DNA from: an uncultured Holophagaceae bacterium
GTDB taxonomy: Bacteria > Acidobacteriota > Holophagae > Holophagales > Holophagaceae
Assembly (NCBI GenBank): GCA_903890595.1
Contig: CAITBU010000086.1
Coordinates: forward strand, 1-24,917
DNA length: 24,917 nt
Direction of reading: 5' to 3'
Shown here piece by piece: positions 8,522 to 15,611 of the stretch. The first letter of the stretch is position 1. The number at the start of each line of letters is the position of its first letter. Made by a program: the position numbers and the translations under genes. The notes beneath the pieces are model-generated. The model made no database searches, was not told the DNA's origin, and saw only the letters and a list, made by a program, of their open reading frames with translations.

Positions 8522-8534
8522 CAATGGAGTGAAC

Positions 8535-8861
8535 ATGAGAGACAACATCCGCATCCGCTTGCGCGCCTTCGATCACCGCCTGCTCGACCAGAGCACCCGC
8601 GAAATCGTAGACACCGCCAAGCGCACGGGCGCCCAGGTGGCGGGACCTATCCCCCTCCCCACGCGCACCAACAAGTACACGGTCAACCGGTCCCCGCACG
8701 TGGACAAGAAGAGTCGTGACCAGTTCGAGATCCGCACGCACAAGCGCCTGCTGGACATCCTGAACCCTACCCAGAACACGGTGGACACCCTGATGCGTCT
8801 CGACCTGCCCGCGGGCGTCGACGTCGAGATCAAGGTCTTCAGCCGCCAGGGCAACCGGTAG
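8535..8861 (+). CDS. rpsJ: 30S ribosomal protein S10
   Basis: Small-subunit head protein, also NusE, the partner of NusB/NusG in transcription antitermination. 108 residues from the ATG at 8535, slightly longer than the common 102-105. The GTG two codons upstream was rejected because it overlaps the Shine-Dalgarno GGAG at 8526-8529. Conserved IRIRLRAFDHRLLD opens the protein, the IPLPT loop follows, and RTHKRLLDI is present. It heads the S10 cluster with its own candidate promoter and leader, 14 bases ahead of rplC. Confidence 0.97.
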   Translation: MRDNIRIRLRAFDHRLLDQSTREIVDTAKRTGAQVAGPIPLPTRTNKYTVNRSPHVDKKSRDQFEIRTHKRLLDILNPTQNTVDTLMRLDLPAGVDVEIKVFSRQGNR

Positions 8862-8875
8862 AGGGGGGAGAGATC

Positions 8876-9502
8876 ATGTCAAAAGGAATCATCGGAAAGA
8901 AGCTGGGGATGACCCAGATCTTCAATGAGCAGGGACAGGTCGTACCCGTGACCGTCATCCAGGCTGGCCCTTGCGTGGTCGTGATGCGCAAGACCTCCGC
9001 CAAGGATGGCTACGAGGCCGTGCAGATCGGCTTCGTGGATCCCAACGGCGGCAAGCGCGCTACCAAGGCTGAGAAGGGCCACTGCGAGAAGCAGGGCGTT
9101 GCTCCGGTCCGCGTGCTGCGCGAGATCAAGGTGGACGCCGCTGACGAGTCCAAGCCTGGCGACAGTGTCCTGGCCAGCGCCTTCGAGGCGAAGACCAAGG
9201 TGAACGTCACCGGCATCAGCAAGGGCAAGGGCTTCGCTGGCGTCATCAAGCGCCACCACTTCGCCGGCGGCCGTGCGACCCACGGGTCCATGTTCCACCG
9301 CGCACCCGGCTCCATCGGCCAGTCCAGCTACCCCAGCCGCGTCTTCCCGGGCATCCGCATGCCGGGCCACATGGGCGATGCCCAGGTGACCGTGCGGAAC
9401 CTCGAGATCGCCAAGGTGGACGTCGAGAACAACCTGCTGCTCATCAAGGGTGCCGTCCCCGGCCCCAAGGGTGGATACATCGTCATTAAGCAGGAGGCCT
9501 AA
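8876..9502 (+). CDS. rplC: 50S ribosomal protein L3
   Basis: Early-assembling 23S rRNA-binding protein near the peptidyl-transferase centre. 208 residues, usual length. It opens with GIIGKKLGMTQIF and carries KGKGFAGVIKRH and THGSMFHRAPGSIGQ, whose Gln corresponds to the PrmB-methylated glutamine of E. coli L3. A GGGGGGAG ribosome site precedes the ATG. The stop is a single base ahead of the rplD start, implying translational coupling. Confidence 0.98.
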   Translation: MSKGIIGKKLGMTQIFNEQGQVVPVTVIQAGPCVVVMRKTSAKDGYEAVQIGFVDPNGGKRATKAEKGHCEKQGVAPVRVLREIKVDAADESKPGDSVLASAFEAKTKVNVTGISKGKGFAGVIKRHHFAGGRATHGSMFHRAPGSIGQSSYPSRVFPGIRMPGHMGDAQVTVRNLEIAKVDVENNLLLIKGAVPGPKGGYIVIKQEA

Positions 9503-9503
9503 G

Positions 9504-10139
9504 ATGGCAGCCTTCCAGCATCCCGTCGTTAATCTCGAGAACAAGCAGGTCGACACCGTCGAGCTTCTCCCCGAGGTCTTCAAGCTCGAGGAACTGAACC
9601 AGCACCTCATCTGGGAAGCGGTTCGCCACTTCCTGGCCAAGCGCCGGGCCGGTACCGCCAAGACCAAGGACAAGTGGGAAGTCAGCGGCGCAGGTCGCAA
9701 GCTCTGGAAGCAGAAGGGTACCGGTCGCGCCCGTGTGGGCTCCATCCGTAGCCCGCTGTGGAAGGGCGGCGGCACCACCCACGGCCCGCACCCCCGCTCC
9801 TACGACTACGCCTTCCCCAAGAAGGCCCGGCGCGCCGCCCTGCGGAACGCCCTCTCCGCCAAGATGGCCAGTGGCCAGATCATGGTGGTCCAGAACTGGG
9901 AAGTCGAGTCCCACAAGACCAAGTCCCTCATCGTGACCCTGGGTCGCCTCGGCATCACTGGCTCGGCGCTGCTGGTTGGCACCGAGGCCTCTGAGAAGCT
10001 GGTGATGGCCGCCGGCAACAACCCCAAGCTGCGGACCATCGAGAGCCTGGGCGTCAACGTCTACGAGCTCCTCAAGTACGACCAGGTGATCTTCTCCAAG
10101 GAAGCCGTCCTGGCCCTGCAGGAAGTGGTGAAGCCATGA
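9504..10139 (+). CDS. rplD: 50S ribosomal protein L4
   Basis: Large-subunit protein whose loop lines the peptide exit tunnel. It is the S10-operon autoregulator in E. coli and also binds RNase E there. 211 residues. The start is the ATG at 9504, one base after the rplC stop and behind AGGAGG at 9492-9497; an upstream in-frame start at 9450 lies inside rplC and was rejected. The extended loop shows KGTGRARVGSIRSPLWKGGG, the family signature and the site of macrolide-resistance mutations. The stop overlaps the rplW start (ATGA). Confidence 0.98.
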   Translation: MAAFQHPVVNLENKQVDTVELLPEVFKLEELNQHLIWEAVRHFLAKRRAGTAKTKDKWEVSGAGRKLWKQKGTGRARVGSIRSPLWKGGGTTHGPHPRSYDYAFPKKARRAALRNALSAKMASGQIMVVQNWEVESHKTKSLIVTLGRLGITGSALLVGTEASEKLVMAAGNNPKLRTIESLGVNVYELLKYDQVIFSKEAVLALQEVVKP

Positions 10140-10411
10140 CCAAGATCTTTGAAGTGATCCGCAAGCCCCTCCTCACGGAGAAGGGCCAGCTCCTGCGGGA
10201 GAAGAACATCCAGGTGTTCGAAGTGGCCACTTGGGCCACCAAGCACCAGATCCGCGAGGCCGTGGAGCTCCTGCTCCAGTCCAAGGTGAAGAGCATCCGC
10301 ACCGTGCGGATCCCCAGCCGGACCAAGCGGCTTGGCCGCTTCGTGGGGACTTCCTCCCCGCGCAAGAAGGCCTACGTCGAACTCGCTGAGGGCGCACCTG
10401 CGTCTGAGTAG
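10136..10411 (+). CDS. rplW: 50S ribosomal protein L23
   Basis: Protein at the exit-tunnel mouth, docking site for trigger factor and SRP. 91 residues, within the bacterial range. IRKPLLTEKG near the start and FEVATWATKHQIREAVE are characteristic. The ATG overlaps the rplD stop by 4 bases (ATGA), with AGGAAG just upstream inside rplD. Unlike most neighbours, it is followed by a 73-base gap before rplB. Confidence 0.96.
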   Translation: MTKIFEVIRKPLLTEKGQLLREKNIQVFEVATWATKHQIREAVELLLQSKVKSIRTVRIPSRTKRLGRFVGTSSPRKKAYVELAEGAPASE

Positions 10412-10484
10412 CGAACCCATGGCGGACGGAAAAGCTTTGCCCACTATCGCCCGCCCCTTTCAACCCTGAGGCAAGAGGACAATC

Positions 10485-11306
10485 ATGAGCATCAAGCAGC
10501 TCAAGCCCACGACCCCCGGTCAGCGCGGCATGTCCAAGTCCGGCTTCGAAGAGATCACCACGGATGTGCCCGAGCGCTCCCTGATCTCCAAGAGGAACCG
10601 AACTGGAGGCCGTTCCAACACCGGTAGGATCACCACCCGCCACATCGGCGGTGGCCACAAGCGCCAGTACCGCACGATCGATTTCAAGCGGAACAAGCTG
10701 GATGTGCCGGCCAAGGTGGCGACCATCGAGTACGATCCCAACCGCACCGCCCGCATCGCCCTCCTGGTCTACTCGGACGGCGAGAAGCGCTACATCCTGG
10801 CCCCTGACGGCCTGGAAGTGGGCCGCATCGTGGTTGCCGGCAAAGCCGCCGACATCCTGGTGGGCAACGCGCTTCCCCTCCGGAACATCCCGGTTGGTAA
10901 CACGGTGCACAACATCGAGATGAAGCCCGGCAAGGGTGGCCAGATCGCCCGCGCCGCTGGCACCTTCGCCCAGCTCGTGGCCAAGGAAGACGACTACGCC
11001 CAGCTGCGCATGCCCTCTGGTGAGATCCGCAAGATCCACCTCGAGTGCTACGCCACCATCGGCACCGTCGGCAACCTTCAGCACGAGAACATCCAGATCG
11101 GCAAGGCCGGTCGCACCCGGTGGATGGGCGTCCGCCCGACCGTCCGAGGCGTGGTCATGAACCCCGTCGACCACCCCCACGGTGGCGGTGAGGGCCGGAC
11201 CTCCGGTGGTCGTCACCCTGTGACGCCCTGGGGCCAGCCGACCCGCGGCTACAAGACCCGCGGCAACCGCCGCACCGACAAGTTCATCGTCAAGCGCATC
11301 AACTAG
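10485..11306 (+). CDS. rplB: 50S ribosomal protein L2
   Basis: Highly conserved 23S-binding protein needed for subunit association and peptidyl-transferase assembly. 273 residues, standard. It carries RNRTGGRSNTGRIT and GGGHKRQYR-type segments in the N-terminal half. The late MNPVDHPHGGGEGRTSGGRH region holds the conserved histidine linked to peptidyl transferase. The Shine-Dalgarno AAGAGGA precedes the ATG. A possible 16-codon ORF occupies the preceding gap. Confidence 0.98.
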   Translation: MSIKQLKPTTPGQRGMSKSGFEEITTDVPERSLISKRNRTGGRSNTGRITTRHIGGGHKRQYRTIDFKRNKLDVPAKVATIEYDPNRTARIALLVYSDGEKRYILAPDGLEVGRIVVAGKAADILVGNALPLRNIPVGNTVHNIEMKPGKGGQIARAAGTFAQLVAKEDDYAQLRMPSGEIRKIHLECYATIGTVGNLQHENIQIGKAGRTRWMGVRPTVRGVVMNPVDHPHGGGEGRTSGGRHPVTPWGQPTRGYKTRGNRRTDKFIVKRIN

Positions 11307-11317
11307 GAGGCAGGACA

Positions 11318-11602
11318 ATGGCACGATCCCTGAAAAAAGGCCCGTTCATTGACGCCCACCTCCAGAAGAAGGTGGAAGTCGCACAGGCGGTCAACGACAA
11401 GCGCGTGATCAAGACCTGGTCCCGCCGCTCGACGGTGGTCCCCCAGATGATCGGTCTGACCCTGGCCGTACACAACGGCAACAAGTTCATACCTGTCTAT
11501 GTCACCGAGAATATGATCGGCCACAAGCTGGGCGAGTTCGCCCTGACCCGCACGTTCAAGGGTCACGCTGGTAAGGCCGACACCAAGGCGAAGGGGAAGT
11601 AG
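11318..11602 (+). CDS. rpsS: 30S ribosomal protein S19
   Basis: 30S head protein that contacts the A-site tRNA region and forms a complex with S13. 94 residues. It opens with ARSLKKGPFID, and RRSTVVPQMIGLTLAVHNG and the GEFALTRTFKGH end are diagnostic. AGGAGG sits in the 11-base gap after rplB. The next gene, rplV, starts 2 bases after the stop. Confidence 0.98.
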   Translation: MARSLKKGPFIDAHLQKKVEVAQAVNDKRVIKTWSRRSTVVPQMIGLTLAVHNGNKFIPVYVTENMIGHKLGEFALTRTFKGHAGKADTKAKGK

Positions 11603-11604
11603 CG

Positions 11605-11961
11605 ATGGCAGAAATCGTTTCTACCGCCACTGTTCGCCACCTGCGCGGCTCGGCCCAGAAGGCGCGTCTCGTCGTGGATCTCATCCGCGGCAAGCACGTC
11701 GGGGAGGCCCAGTGGGTCCTCACCCAGGCCAAGAAGTACGCCGCCGCCCCCATCCGCAAGCTCCTGGATTCCGCCGTGGCCAACGCCATCGACAAGAATC
11801 CCTCCGTCAACCCGGACGACCTGCTGGTGAAGTCTGCATTCGTGGACGAGGGGTTCCGCATGAAGCGCGTCCGCCCTGCACCCATGGGCCGCGCCTACCG
11901 GGTCCAGAAGCGCACCTGCCACATCACCATCCAGCTCGCAACTGCGGCCGGGGAGGAGTAG
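11605..11961 (+). CDS. rplV: 50S ribosomal protein L22
   Basis: Exit-tunnel protein whose beta-hairpin forms the tunnel constriction with L4. 118 residues. VRHLRGSAQKARLVVDLIRG is the N-terminal signature, and the C-terminal hairpin around KRVRPAPMGRAYRVQKRTCH is intact, without the deletions linked to macrolide resistance. The ATG is 2 bases after the rpsS stop and the stop is 2 bases before rpsC, so translation is probably coupled. Confidence 0.97.
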   Translation: MAEIVSTATVRHLRGSAQKARLVVDLIRGKHVGEAQWVLTQAKKYAAAPIRKLLDSAVANAIDKNPSVNPDDLLVKSAFVDEGFRMKRVRPAPMGRAYRVQKRTCHITIQLATAAGEE

Positions 11962-11963
11962 TC

Positions 11964-12611
11964 ATGGGTCAGAAGGTCCACCCGTACGGGTTCCGCCTCA
12001 TCTACCAGAAGAATTGGCACAGCAAGTGGTTCAGCAAGCGCGACTACGCGCTCCTGCTCCACGAGGACATCAAGCTCCGCCGCGAGCTCAAGAAGCAGCT
12101 GCACGCCCTCAATGCGATGATCTCCAAGATCGACATCGAGCGCGCCGCCGACAAGGTCACCGTGCGCATCTACACCGCCCGGCCCGGCATCGTCATCGGC
12201 CGCAAGGGTGCTGAGATCGACAAGCTCCGCGAAGACCTTCAGAAGCGCCTGAATCGCCCGGTGTCTGTGGACATCCAGGAGATCAAGAAGCCTGAAGTGG
12301 ATGCCCAGCTCGTGGCCGAGGGCGTTGCCCAGCAGCTCGAGCGCCGCATCGCTTTCCGCCGCGCCATGCGCAAGGCGGAAGAGGCGGCCATCCGTTTCGG
12401 CGCGAAGGGATTCAAGATCAAGGTTTCGGGTCGCCTGAACGGCGCCGAGATCGCCCGGACCGAGGACTACCTCTCCGGCCAGATGCCCCTGCAGACCATC
12501 CGCGCGGGCGTTGACTACGGTTTTGCCGAGGCCCACACGACTTACGGGATCATCGGCATCAAGGTCTGGGTGAATCTGGGCGACCAGGTTGCCGAGACCG
12601 TGAAGCGCTGA
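11964..12611 (+). CDS. rpsC: 30S ribosomal protein S3
   Basis: Forms the mRNA entry pore with S4 and S5. 215 residues from the ATG at 11964, behind GGGGAGGAG. The longer in-frame ORF back to 11712 lies inside rplV and has no support. MGQKVHPYGFRLI is the classic N-terminus. The KH domain shows VIGRKG, with the GxxG loop at residues 79-82, and the C-terminal half has KVSGRLNGAEIARTE. Slightly shorter at the C-terminus than the E. coli protein (233), which is common. Confidence 0.98.
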   Translation: MGQKVHPYGFRLIYQKNWHSKWFSKRDYALLLHEDIKLRRELKKQLHALNAMISKIDIERAADKVTVRIYTARPGIVIGRKGAEIDKLREDLQKRLNRPVSVDIQEIKKPEVDAQLVAEGVAQQLERRIAFRRAMRKAEEAAIRFGAKGFKIKVSGRLNGAEIARTEDYLSGQMPLQTIRAGVDYGFAEAHTTYGIIGIKVWVNLGDQVAETVKR

Positions 12612-12620
12612 GGTGAACCC

Positions 12621-13040
12621 ATGCTGATGCCCAAGAAGGTCAAGAACCGCAAAACCATGAAGGGCCGCACCCGCGGCGTCGCCACCCGTGGCAACGATCT
12701 CGCCTTTGGCGATTTCGGCCTCAAGGCGATGGAGCACTGCTGGCTCACCAACCGCGAGATCGAAGCGGCTCGTATTGCCATGACCCGCCACGTCAAGCGC
12801 GGTGGCAAGATCTGGATCCGCATCTTCCCCGATCGTCCCACCACCTCGAAGCCCGCTGAGACCCGCATGGGTTCCGGCAAGGGGGCTCCGGATGGTTGGG
12901 TGGCGGTGATCCGCCCCGGCCGCATCCTCTTCGAGATGGAAGGTGTGACCGAGGAAATCGCACGTGAGGCCCTGCGCCTGGCCCAGATGAAGCTGTCCGT
13001 GGCGTCCGAGTTCGTCACCCGCACGCCGCCGGAGGAGTGA
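12621..13040 (+). CDS. rplP: 50S ribosomal protein L16
   Basis: Contacts the A-site tRNA elbow and organises the 50S central protuberance. 139 residues. MLMPKKVKNRK, GDFGLKAMEHCWLT, KIWIRIFPDRP and PAETRMGSGKGAPDGWVAV match the family end to end. It lies 9 bases after rpsC. The stop context TGA contains an alternative GTG for rpmC, which was rejected. Confidence 0.98.
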   Translation: MLMPKKVKNRKTMKGRTRGVATRGNDLAFGDFGLKAMEHCWLTNREIEAARIAMTRHVKRGGKIWIRIFPDRPTTSKPAETRMGSGKGAPDGWVAVIRPGRILFEMEGVTEEIAREALRLAQMKLSVASEFVTRTPPEE

Positions 13041-13045
13041 GAGAC

Positions 13046-13246
13046 ATGTCCAAGAAGCATCCCTTTTCCGAGTTGACCGGCAAGAGTGTGGAGGAACTGG
13101 CGCAGCTGGAGGCCGAACTGGCCGCCAAGCGCTTCACCCTCCGCTTCCAGCACGCCGTGGGCCAGGTTGAGAACACTGCCGAGGTCCGCAAGACCCGGCG
13201 CGAACTTGCTCGCGTCAAGACGGCCCTGGCCGCCAAGCTGGCCTAG
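13046..13246 (+). CDS. rpmC: 50S ribosomal protein L29
   Basis: Small helical-hairpin protein near the tunnel exit, neighbour of L23. 66 residues from the ATG at 13046, chosen because GGAGGAG at 13031-13037 is 8 bases upstream. The in-frame GTG at 13037 overlaps that ribosome site. EELAQLEAELAAKRFTLRFQ and the final RRELARVKTALAAKLA form the two helices. It is placed between rplP and rpsQ as in nearly all bacteria. Confidence 0.95.
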   Translation: MSKKHPFSELTGKSVEELAQLEAELAAKRFTLRFQHAVGQVENTAEVRKTRRELARVKTALAAKLA

Positions 13247-13254
13247 GAGAACCC

Positions 13255-13512
13255 ATGAGCCTCGAAAACAAGATGACCCGTAATGGCATAGTGGTCTCCA
13301 ACAAGGCCGACAAGACGGTGGTGGTGAAGGTGGAGCGCAAGTTCCAGCACCCGCTCTACCACCGTACGGTCAAGCAGACCGCCAAGTTCATGGCCCACGA
13401 CGAGACCAACGCCTGCTCCATCGGCGACGTGGTCCGGATCGTGGAGACCCGCCCCCTTTCCAAGCGCAAGCGCTGGGCCGTCCTTGAGATTGTCCAGAAG
13501 GCCGGCGAGTAA
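13255..13512 (+). CDS. rpsQ: 30S ribosomal protein S17
   Basis: Primary 16S-binding OB-fold protein of the 30S body. 85 residues. GIVVSNKADKTVVVKVER forms the first strands, and HYHRT-like HPLYHRTVKQTAKFMAHDE and the RPLSKRKRW end are diagnostic. TAGGAGA overlaps the rpmC stop and provides the ribosome site. Last gene of the classical S10 group, 9 bases before rplN. Confidence 0.97.
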   Translation: MSLENKMTRNGIVVSNKADKTVVVKVERKFQHPLYHRTVKQTAKFMAHDETNACSIGDVVRIVETRPLSKRKRWAVLEIVQKAGE

Positions 13513-13521
13513 GGAGCACAC

Positions 13522-13890
13522 ATGATCCAGATGGGAACCATGCTCATAGTCGCCGACAACTCCGGCGCCAAGAAGATCTGCTGCATCCTGCCCTTGGGCG
13601 GCGGTGTGGGCAAGATCGCTCAGCTTGGCGATGTCATCACCGCTTCCGTCAAGGAAGCCATTCCCGGCGGAACCGTCAAGAAGAAGGCCGTTGTCCAGGC
13701 CGTCATCGTCCGCCAGCGCAAGGCCTATCGCCGCAAGGACGGTTCGTACATCCGCTTTGACGAGAACGCCGCCGTCATCATCAAGAAGGACGGCGAGCCC
13801 GTTGGCACCCGCGTGTTCGGCCCCGTGGCCCGCGAGCTGCGCGAGCGGAAGTACATGAAGATCGTCTCCCTCGCCCCGGAGGTGCTGTGA
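13522..13890 (+). CDS. rplN: 50S ribosomal protein L14
   Basis: Interface protein that forms inter-subunit bridges and binds RsfS. 122 residues, the standard length. MIQMGTMLIVADNSGAKKI opens it. VRQRKAYRRKDGSYIRFDEN and GTRVFGPVARELR follow. AAGGAG precedes the ATG. First gene of the spc-type group; no promoter-like sequence separates it from rpsQ, so S10 and spc appear continuous. The stop overlaps the rplX start (TGATG). Confidence 0.98.
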   Translation: MIQMGTMLIVADNSGAKKICCILPLGGGVGKIAQLGDVITASVKEAIPGGTVKKKAVVQAVIVRQRKAYRRKDGSYIRFDENAAVIIKKDGEPVGTRVFGPVARELRERKYMKIVSLAPEVL

Positions 13891-14162
13891 TGGAAGCTGT
13901 CACCAAGATGAAGCTCAAGAAGGGCGACCAGATCGTCGTCATCGCGGGCAAGGAAAAGGGCAAGACCGGTACCGTCACCAAGGTCAGCCCCACCACCAAC
14001 CGCGTGATCGTCGCTGGCCTCAACATGATCAAGAAGGCCACCAAGCCCAACGCCCAGACGGGTGAGGGCGGCGGCATCCTGGAGAAGGAGGCCCCCATTC
14101 ACGCCTCCAACGTCATGCTGCTGGACCCCAAGACTGGCAAGGGTACGCGGAAGCGGGCGTAA
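13890..14162 (+). CDS. rplX: 50S ribosomal protein L24
   Basis: Assembly-initiator protein for 23S domain I. 90 residues from the ATG at 13890, which overlaps the rplN stop and has GGAGG 7 bases upstream; the GTG one codon earlier is closer to the ribosome site and less likely. The KOW motif lies in KKGDQIVVIAGKEKGKTGTV, and MIKKATKPN and GGILEKEAPIHASNVM are typical. An exceptional 228-base gap follows before rplE. Confidence 0.97.
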   Translation: MEAVTKMKLKKGDQIVVIAGKEKGKTGTVTKVSPTTNRVIVAGLNMIKKATKPNAQTGEGGGILEKEAPIHASNVMLLDPKTGKGTRKRA

Positions 14163-14390
14163 GGTTCTCCGGGGGTTCTGCGCTGTTTGCACGCCTCCGG
14201 ACCTTTTCGCTTCCTTCGATGTGGTTTGTGTGGGAAGATCATCGTTCTGCCCCGTGCGCGGGGTGGAGATCCTAGGCGCTCTGCGCCATGACAACTGAGG
14301 TTGGGGGGAAACGGGCCGGATCGCCGTCCCAAGCCCCCTCGCTCTCCCGAACCCCTGGGGCATGACCGTCCCACGGAAATGGAGGAATCC
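14163..14390 (+). promoter_or_regulatory. Long structured rplX-rplE intergenic region, candidate r-protein operator
   Basis: 228 bases in a cluster where gaps are otherwise mostly under 15. It holds several inverted repeats. TCCGGGGG/CCTCCGGA at 14168-14201 allows one G-U pair and has CCTTTTC after it. CCCCG/CGGGG lies at 14250-14263, GGCGC/GCGCC at 14275-14287 and GGGGG/CCCCC at 14304-14338. CCGT/ACGG sits just before the rplE ribosome site. In E. coli S8 represses the spc operon by binding the rplE start region, so the location fits an S8-type operator. The S8 core motif itself was not verified. No convincing promoter or gene was found. Confidence 0.45.
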
Positions 14391-14954
14391 ATGAATGCCA
14401 ATCAAGGCCACGCGGAGCCCCGCGTCCAGGCCCGATACCACCAAGAGGTGGCTTCGAAGCTGAAGGAGGAGTTCGCCTTCACTTCGGCCATGCAGATCCC
14501 CCGTCTGCAGAAGATCGTCATCAACATGGGCGTTGGCGACGCGATCCAGAACATCAAGGTGCTGGACGTGGCCGTAGACGAGCTGACTGCCATCGCTGGC
14601 CAGAAGGCCATCGTGCGCAAGGCCAAGAAGAGTGTCGCCCAGTTCAAGCTGCGCGCCGGCATGCCCATCGCCTGCATGGTCACCCTCCGGGGCGCCCGCA
14701 TGTGGGAGTTCTTCGATCGCCTGGTGACCCTGTCCCTGCCCCGCGTCCGTGACTTCCGAGGCGTGCCCTCCAAGTCCTTCGACGGCCGTGGCAACTACAC
14801 CCTGGGCCTCAAGGATCAGCTGATCTTCCAGGAAATCGACTACTCCCGGGTGGACAAGATGAAGGGCATGAACATCACCTTCGTCACGACCGCCAAGAAT
14901 GACGCCGAAGCGCGGGCCCTCCTGGGTCACCTCGGTATGCCCTTCCGCAAGTAG
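14391..14954 (+). CDS. rplE: 50S ribosomal protein L5
   Basis: 5S rRNA-binding protein of the central protuberance, contacting P-site tRNA. 187 residues from the ATG at 14391, behind GGAGGA; the in-frame start at 14301 lies in the structured gap and encodes an unrelated Pro/Arg-rich extension. MQIPRLQKIVINMGVGDA, TAIAGQKAIVRKAKKSVAQF and DFRGVPSKSFDGRGNYTLG are family hallmarks. The first 15 residues or so extend beyond the usual 179-residue protein. Confidence 0.97.
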   Translation: MNANQGHAEPRVQARYHQEVASKLKEEFAFTSAMQIPRLQKIVINMGVGDAIQNIKVLDVAVDELTAIAGQKAIVRKAKKSVAQFKLRAGMPIACMVTLRGARMWEFFDRLVTLSLPRVRDFRGVPSKSFDGRGNYTLGLKDQLIFQEIDYSRVDKMKGMNITFVTTAKNDAEARALLGHLGMPFRK

Positions 14955-14971
14955 CCAAGGAGATCATACCG

Positions 14972-15157
14972 ATGGCAAAGATTTCCAAGATCGTCAAGGA
15001 TTCGCGCAAGCCGAAGTTCTCGACTCAGCACCGCAATCGTTGCAAGTGCTGCGGTCGGCCCCGAGGCTACATGCGCAAGTTTGAACTCTGCCGCCTGTGC
15101 TTCCGTAAGTTCGCCCTGAATGGCGAGCTGCCGGGCGTCCAGAAGTCCAGCTGGTAA
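14972..15157 (+). CDS. rpsN: 30S ribosomal protein S14, zinc-binding type (type Z)
   Basis: 30S head protein. 61 residues, the short zinc form, against about 100 in the zinc-free form. Zinc ligands are visible as CKCC (Cys24 and Cys27) and CRLC (Cys40 and Cys43). The C-terminal FRKFALNGELPGVQKSSW is characteristic. AAGGAGA precedes the ATG. No second, zinc-free paralogue is in this window. Confidence 0.97.
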   Translation: MAKISKIVKDSRKPKFSTQHRNRCKCCGRPRGYMRKFELCRLCFRKFALNGELPGVQKSSW

Positions 15158-15167
15158 GGAGGGGACC

Positions 15168-15563
15168 ATGCATACCGATCCCATCGCTGACTACCTCACC
15201 CGCATCCGCAACGGCATCATGGCCGGGCACGATGCTGTGGTGGTGCCTGCCTCCAAGATCAAGGCCCAGCTCTCGGGCATCCTCCGTCAGGAGGGCTACA
15301 TCCACTCCTTTAAGGAAGTGGAGCACGAGGGCCGCACCTACATCATCCTCAACCTCAAGTACGTGAAGGATAAGCAGAACGTGATCCACGGCCTACGCCG
15401 CGTTTCCCGCCCTGGCCTTCGCATCTACTCGGGCGCCCAGGACATCTCCGACGTGCACGGCGGTCTCGGCATCGCCATCCTGTCTACCCCCAAGGGTCTC
15501 CTGACGGGTAAGGACGCACGCAAGCAGAACGTCGGCGGCGAAATCCTCGCCCACGTCTGGTAA
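15168..15563 (+). CDS. rpsH: 30S ribosomal protein S8
   Basis: Primary 16S-binding protein of the central domain; the spc-operon autoregulator in E. coli. 131 residues from the ATG at 15168, behind AAGGAGGGG; an upstream in-frame start at 15120 lies inside rpsN. TDPIADYLTRIRNG is the N-terminal signature, and the C-terminal half has VSRPGLRIYSG and LSTPKGLLTGKDARKQNVGG. If regulation is conserved, the target would be the structured rplX-rplE gap two genes upstream. Confidence 0.98.
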   Translation: MHTDPIADYLTRIRNGIMAGHDAVVVPASKIKAQLSGILRQEGYIHSFKEVEHEGRTYIILNLKYVKDKQNVIHGLRRVSRPGLRIYSGAQDISDVHGGLGIAILSTPKGLLTGKDARKQNVGGEILAHVW

Positions 15564-15576
15564 CCCATCCTGAAAT

Positions 15577-15589
15577 GGGCGGTTCGCCC
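15577..15589 (+). other. Small hairpin between rpsH and rplF
   Basis: GGGCG/CGCCC with a GTT loop in the 48-base gap after rpsH. No T-tract follows. It may be a minor mRNA stability or processing element. Confidence 0.3.
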
Positions 15590-15611
15590 GCCCTCATCTA
15601 AGGAATAAACC

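Larger units (their letters stand above)
8286..8534 (+). other. fusA-rpsJ intergenic region, no gene
   Basis: About 250 bases occupying the place where many bacteria carry tuf. No ORF with acceptable codon bias is present. It contains a small CCCC/GGGG hairpin near 8316-8327, an AACC-GCAA-GGTT hairpin at 8343-8354, the candidate S10 promoter at 8417-8444 and the structured rpsJ leader at 8453-8521. Confidence 0.6.

Noticed and set aside
9450..9503. Upstream start for rplD
   Set aside because: Lies inside rplC, has no ribosome site, and the family N-terminus begins at 9504.
11712..11963. 84-codon N-terminal extension of rpsC
   Set aside because: Overlaps rplV in another frame; MGQKVHPYGFRL at 11964 is the universal S3 start.
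14219..14275. 18-codon Trp-containing ORF (MWFVWEDHRSAPCAGWRS) in the rplX-rplE gap, considered as a leader peptide
   Set aside because: No ribosome site precedes it, and there is no biosynthetic gene downstream that Trp attenuation would serve.
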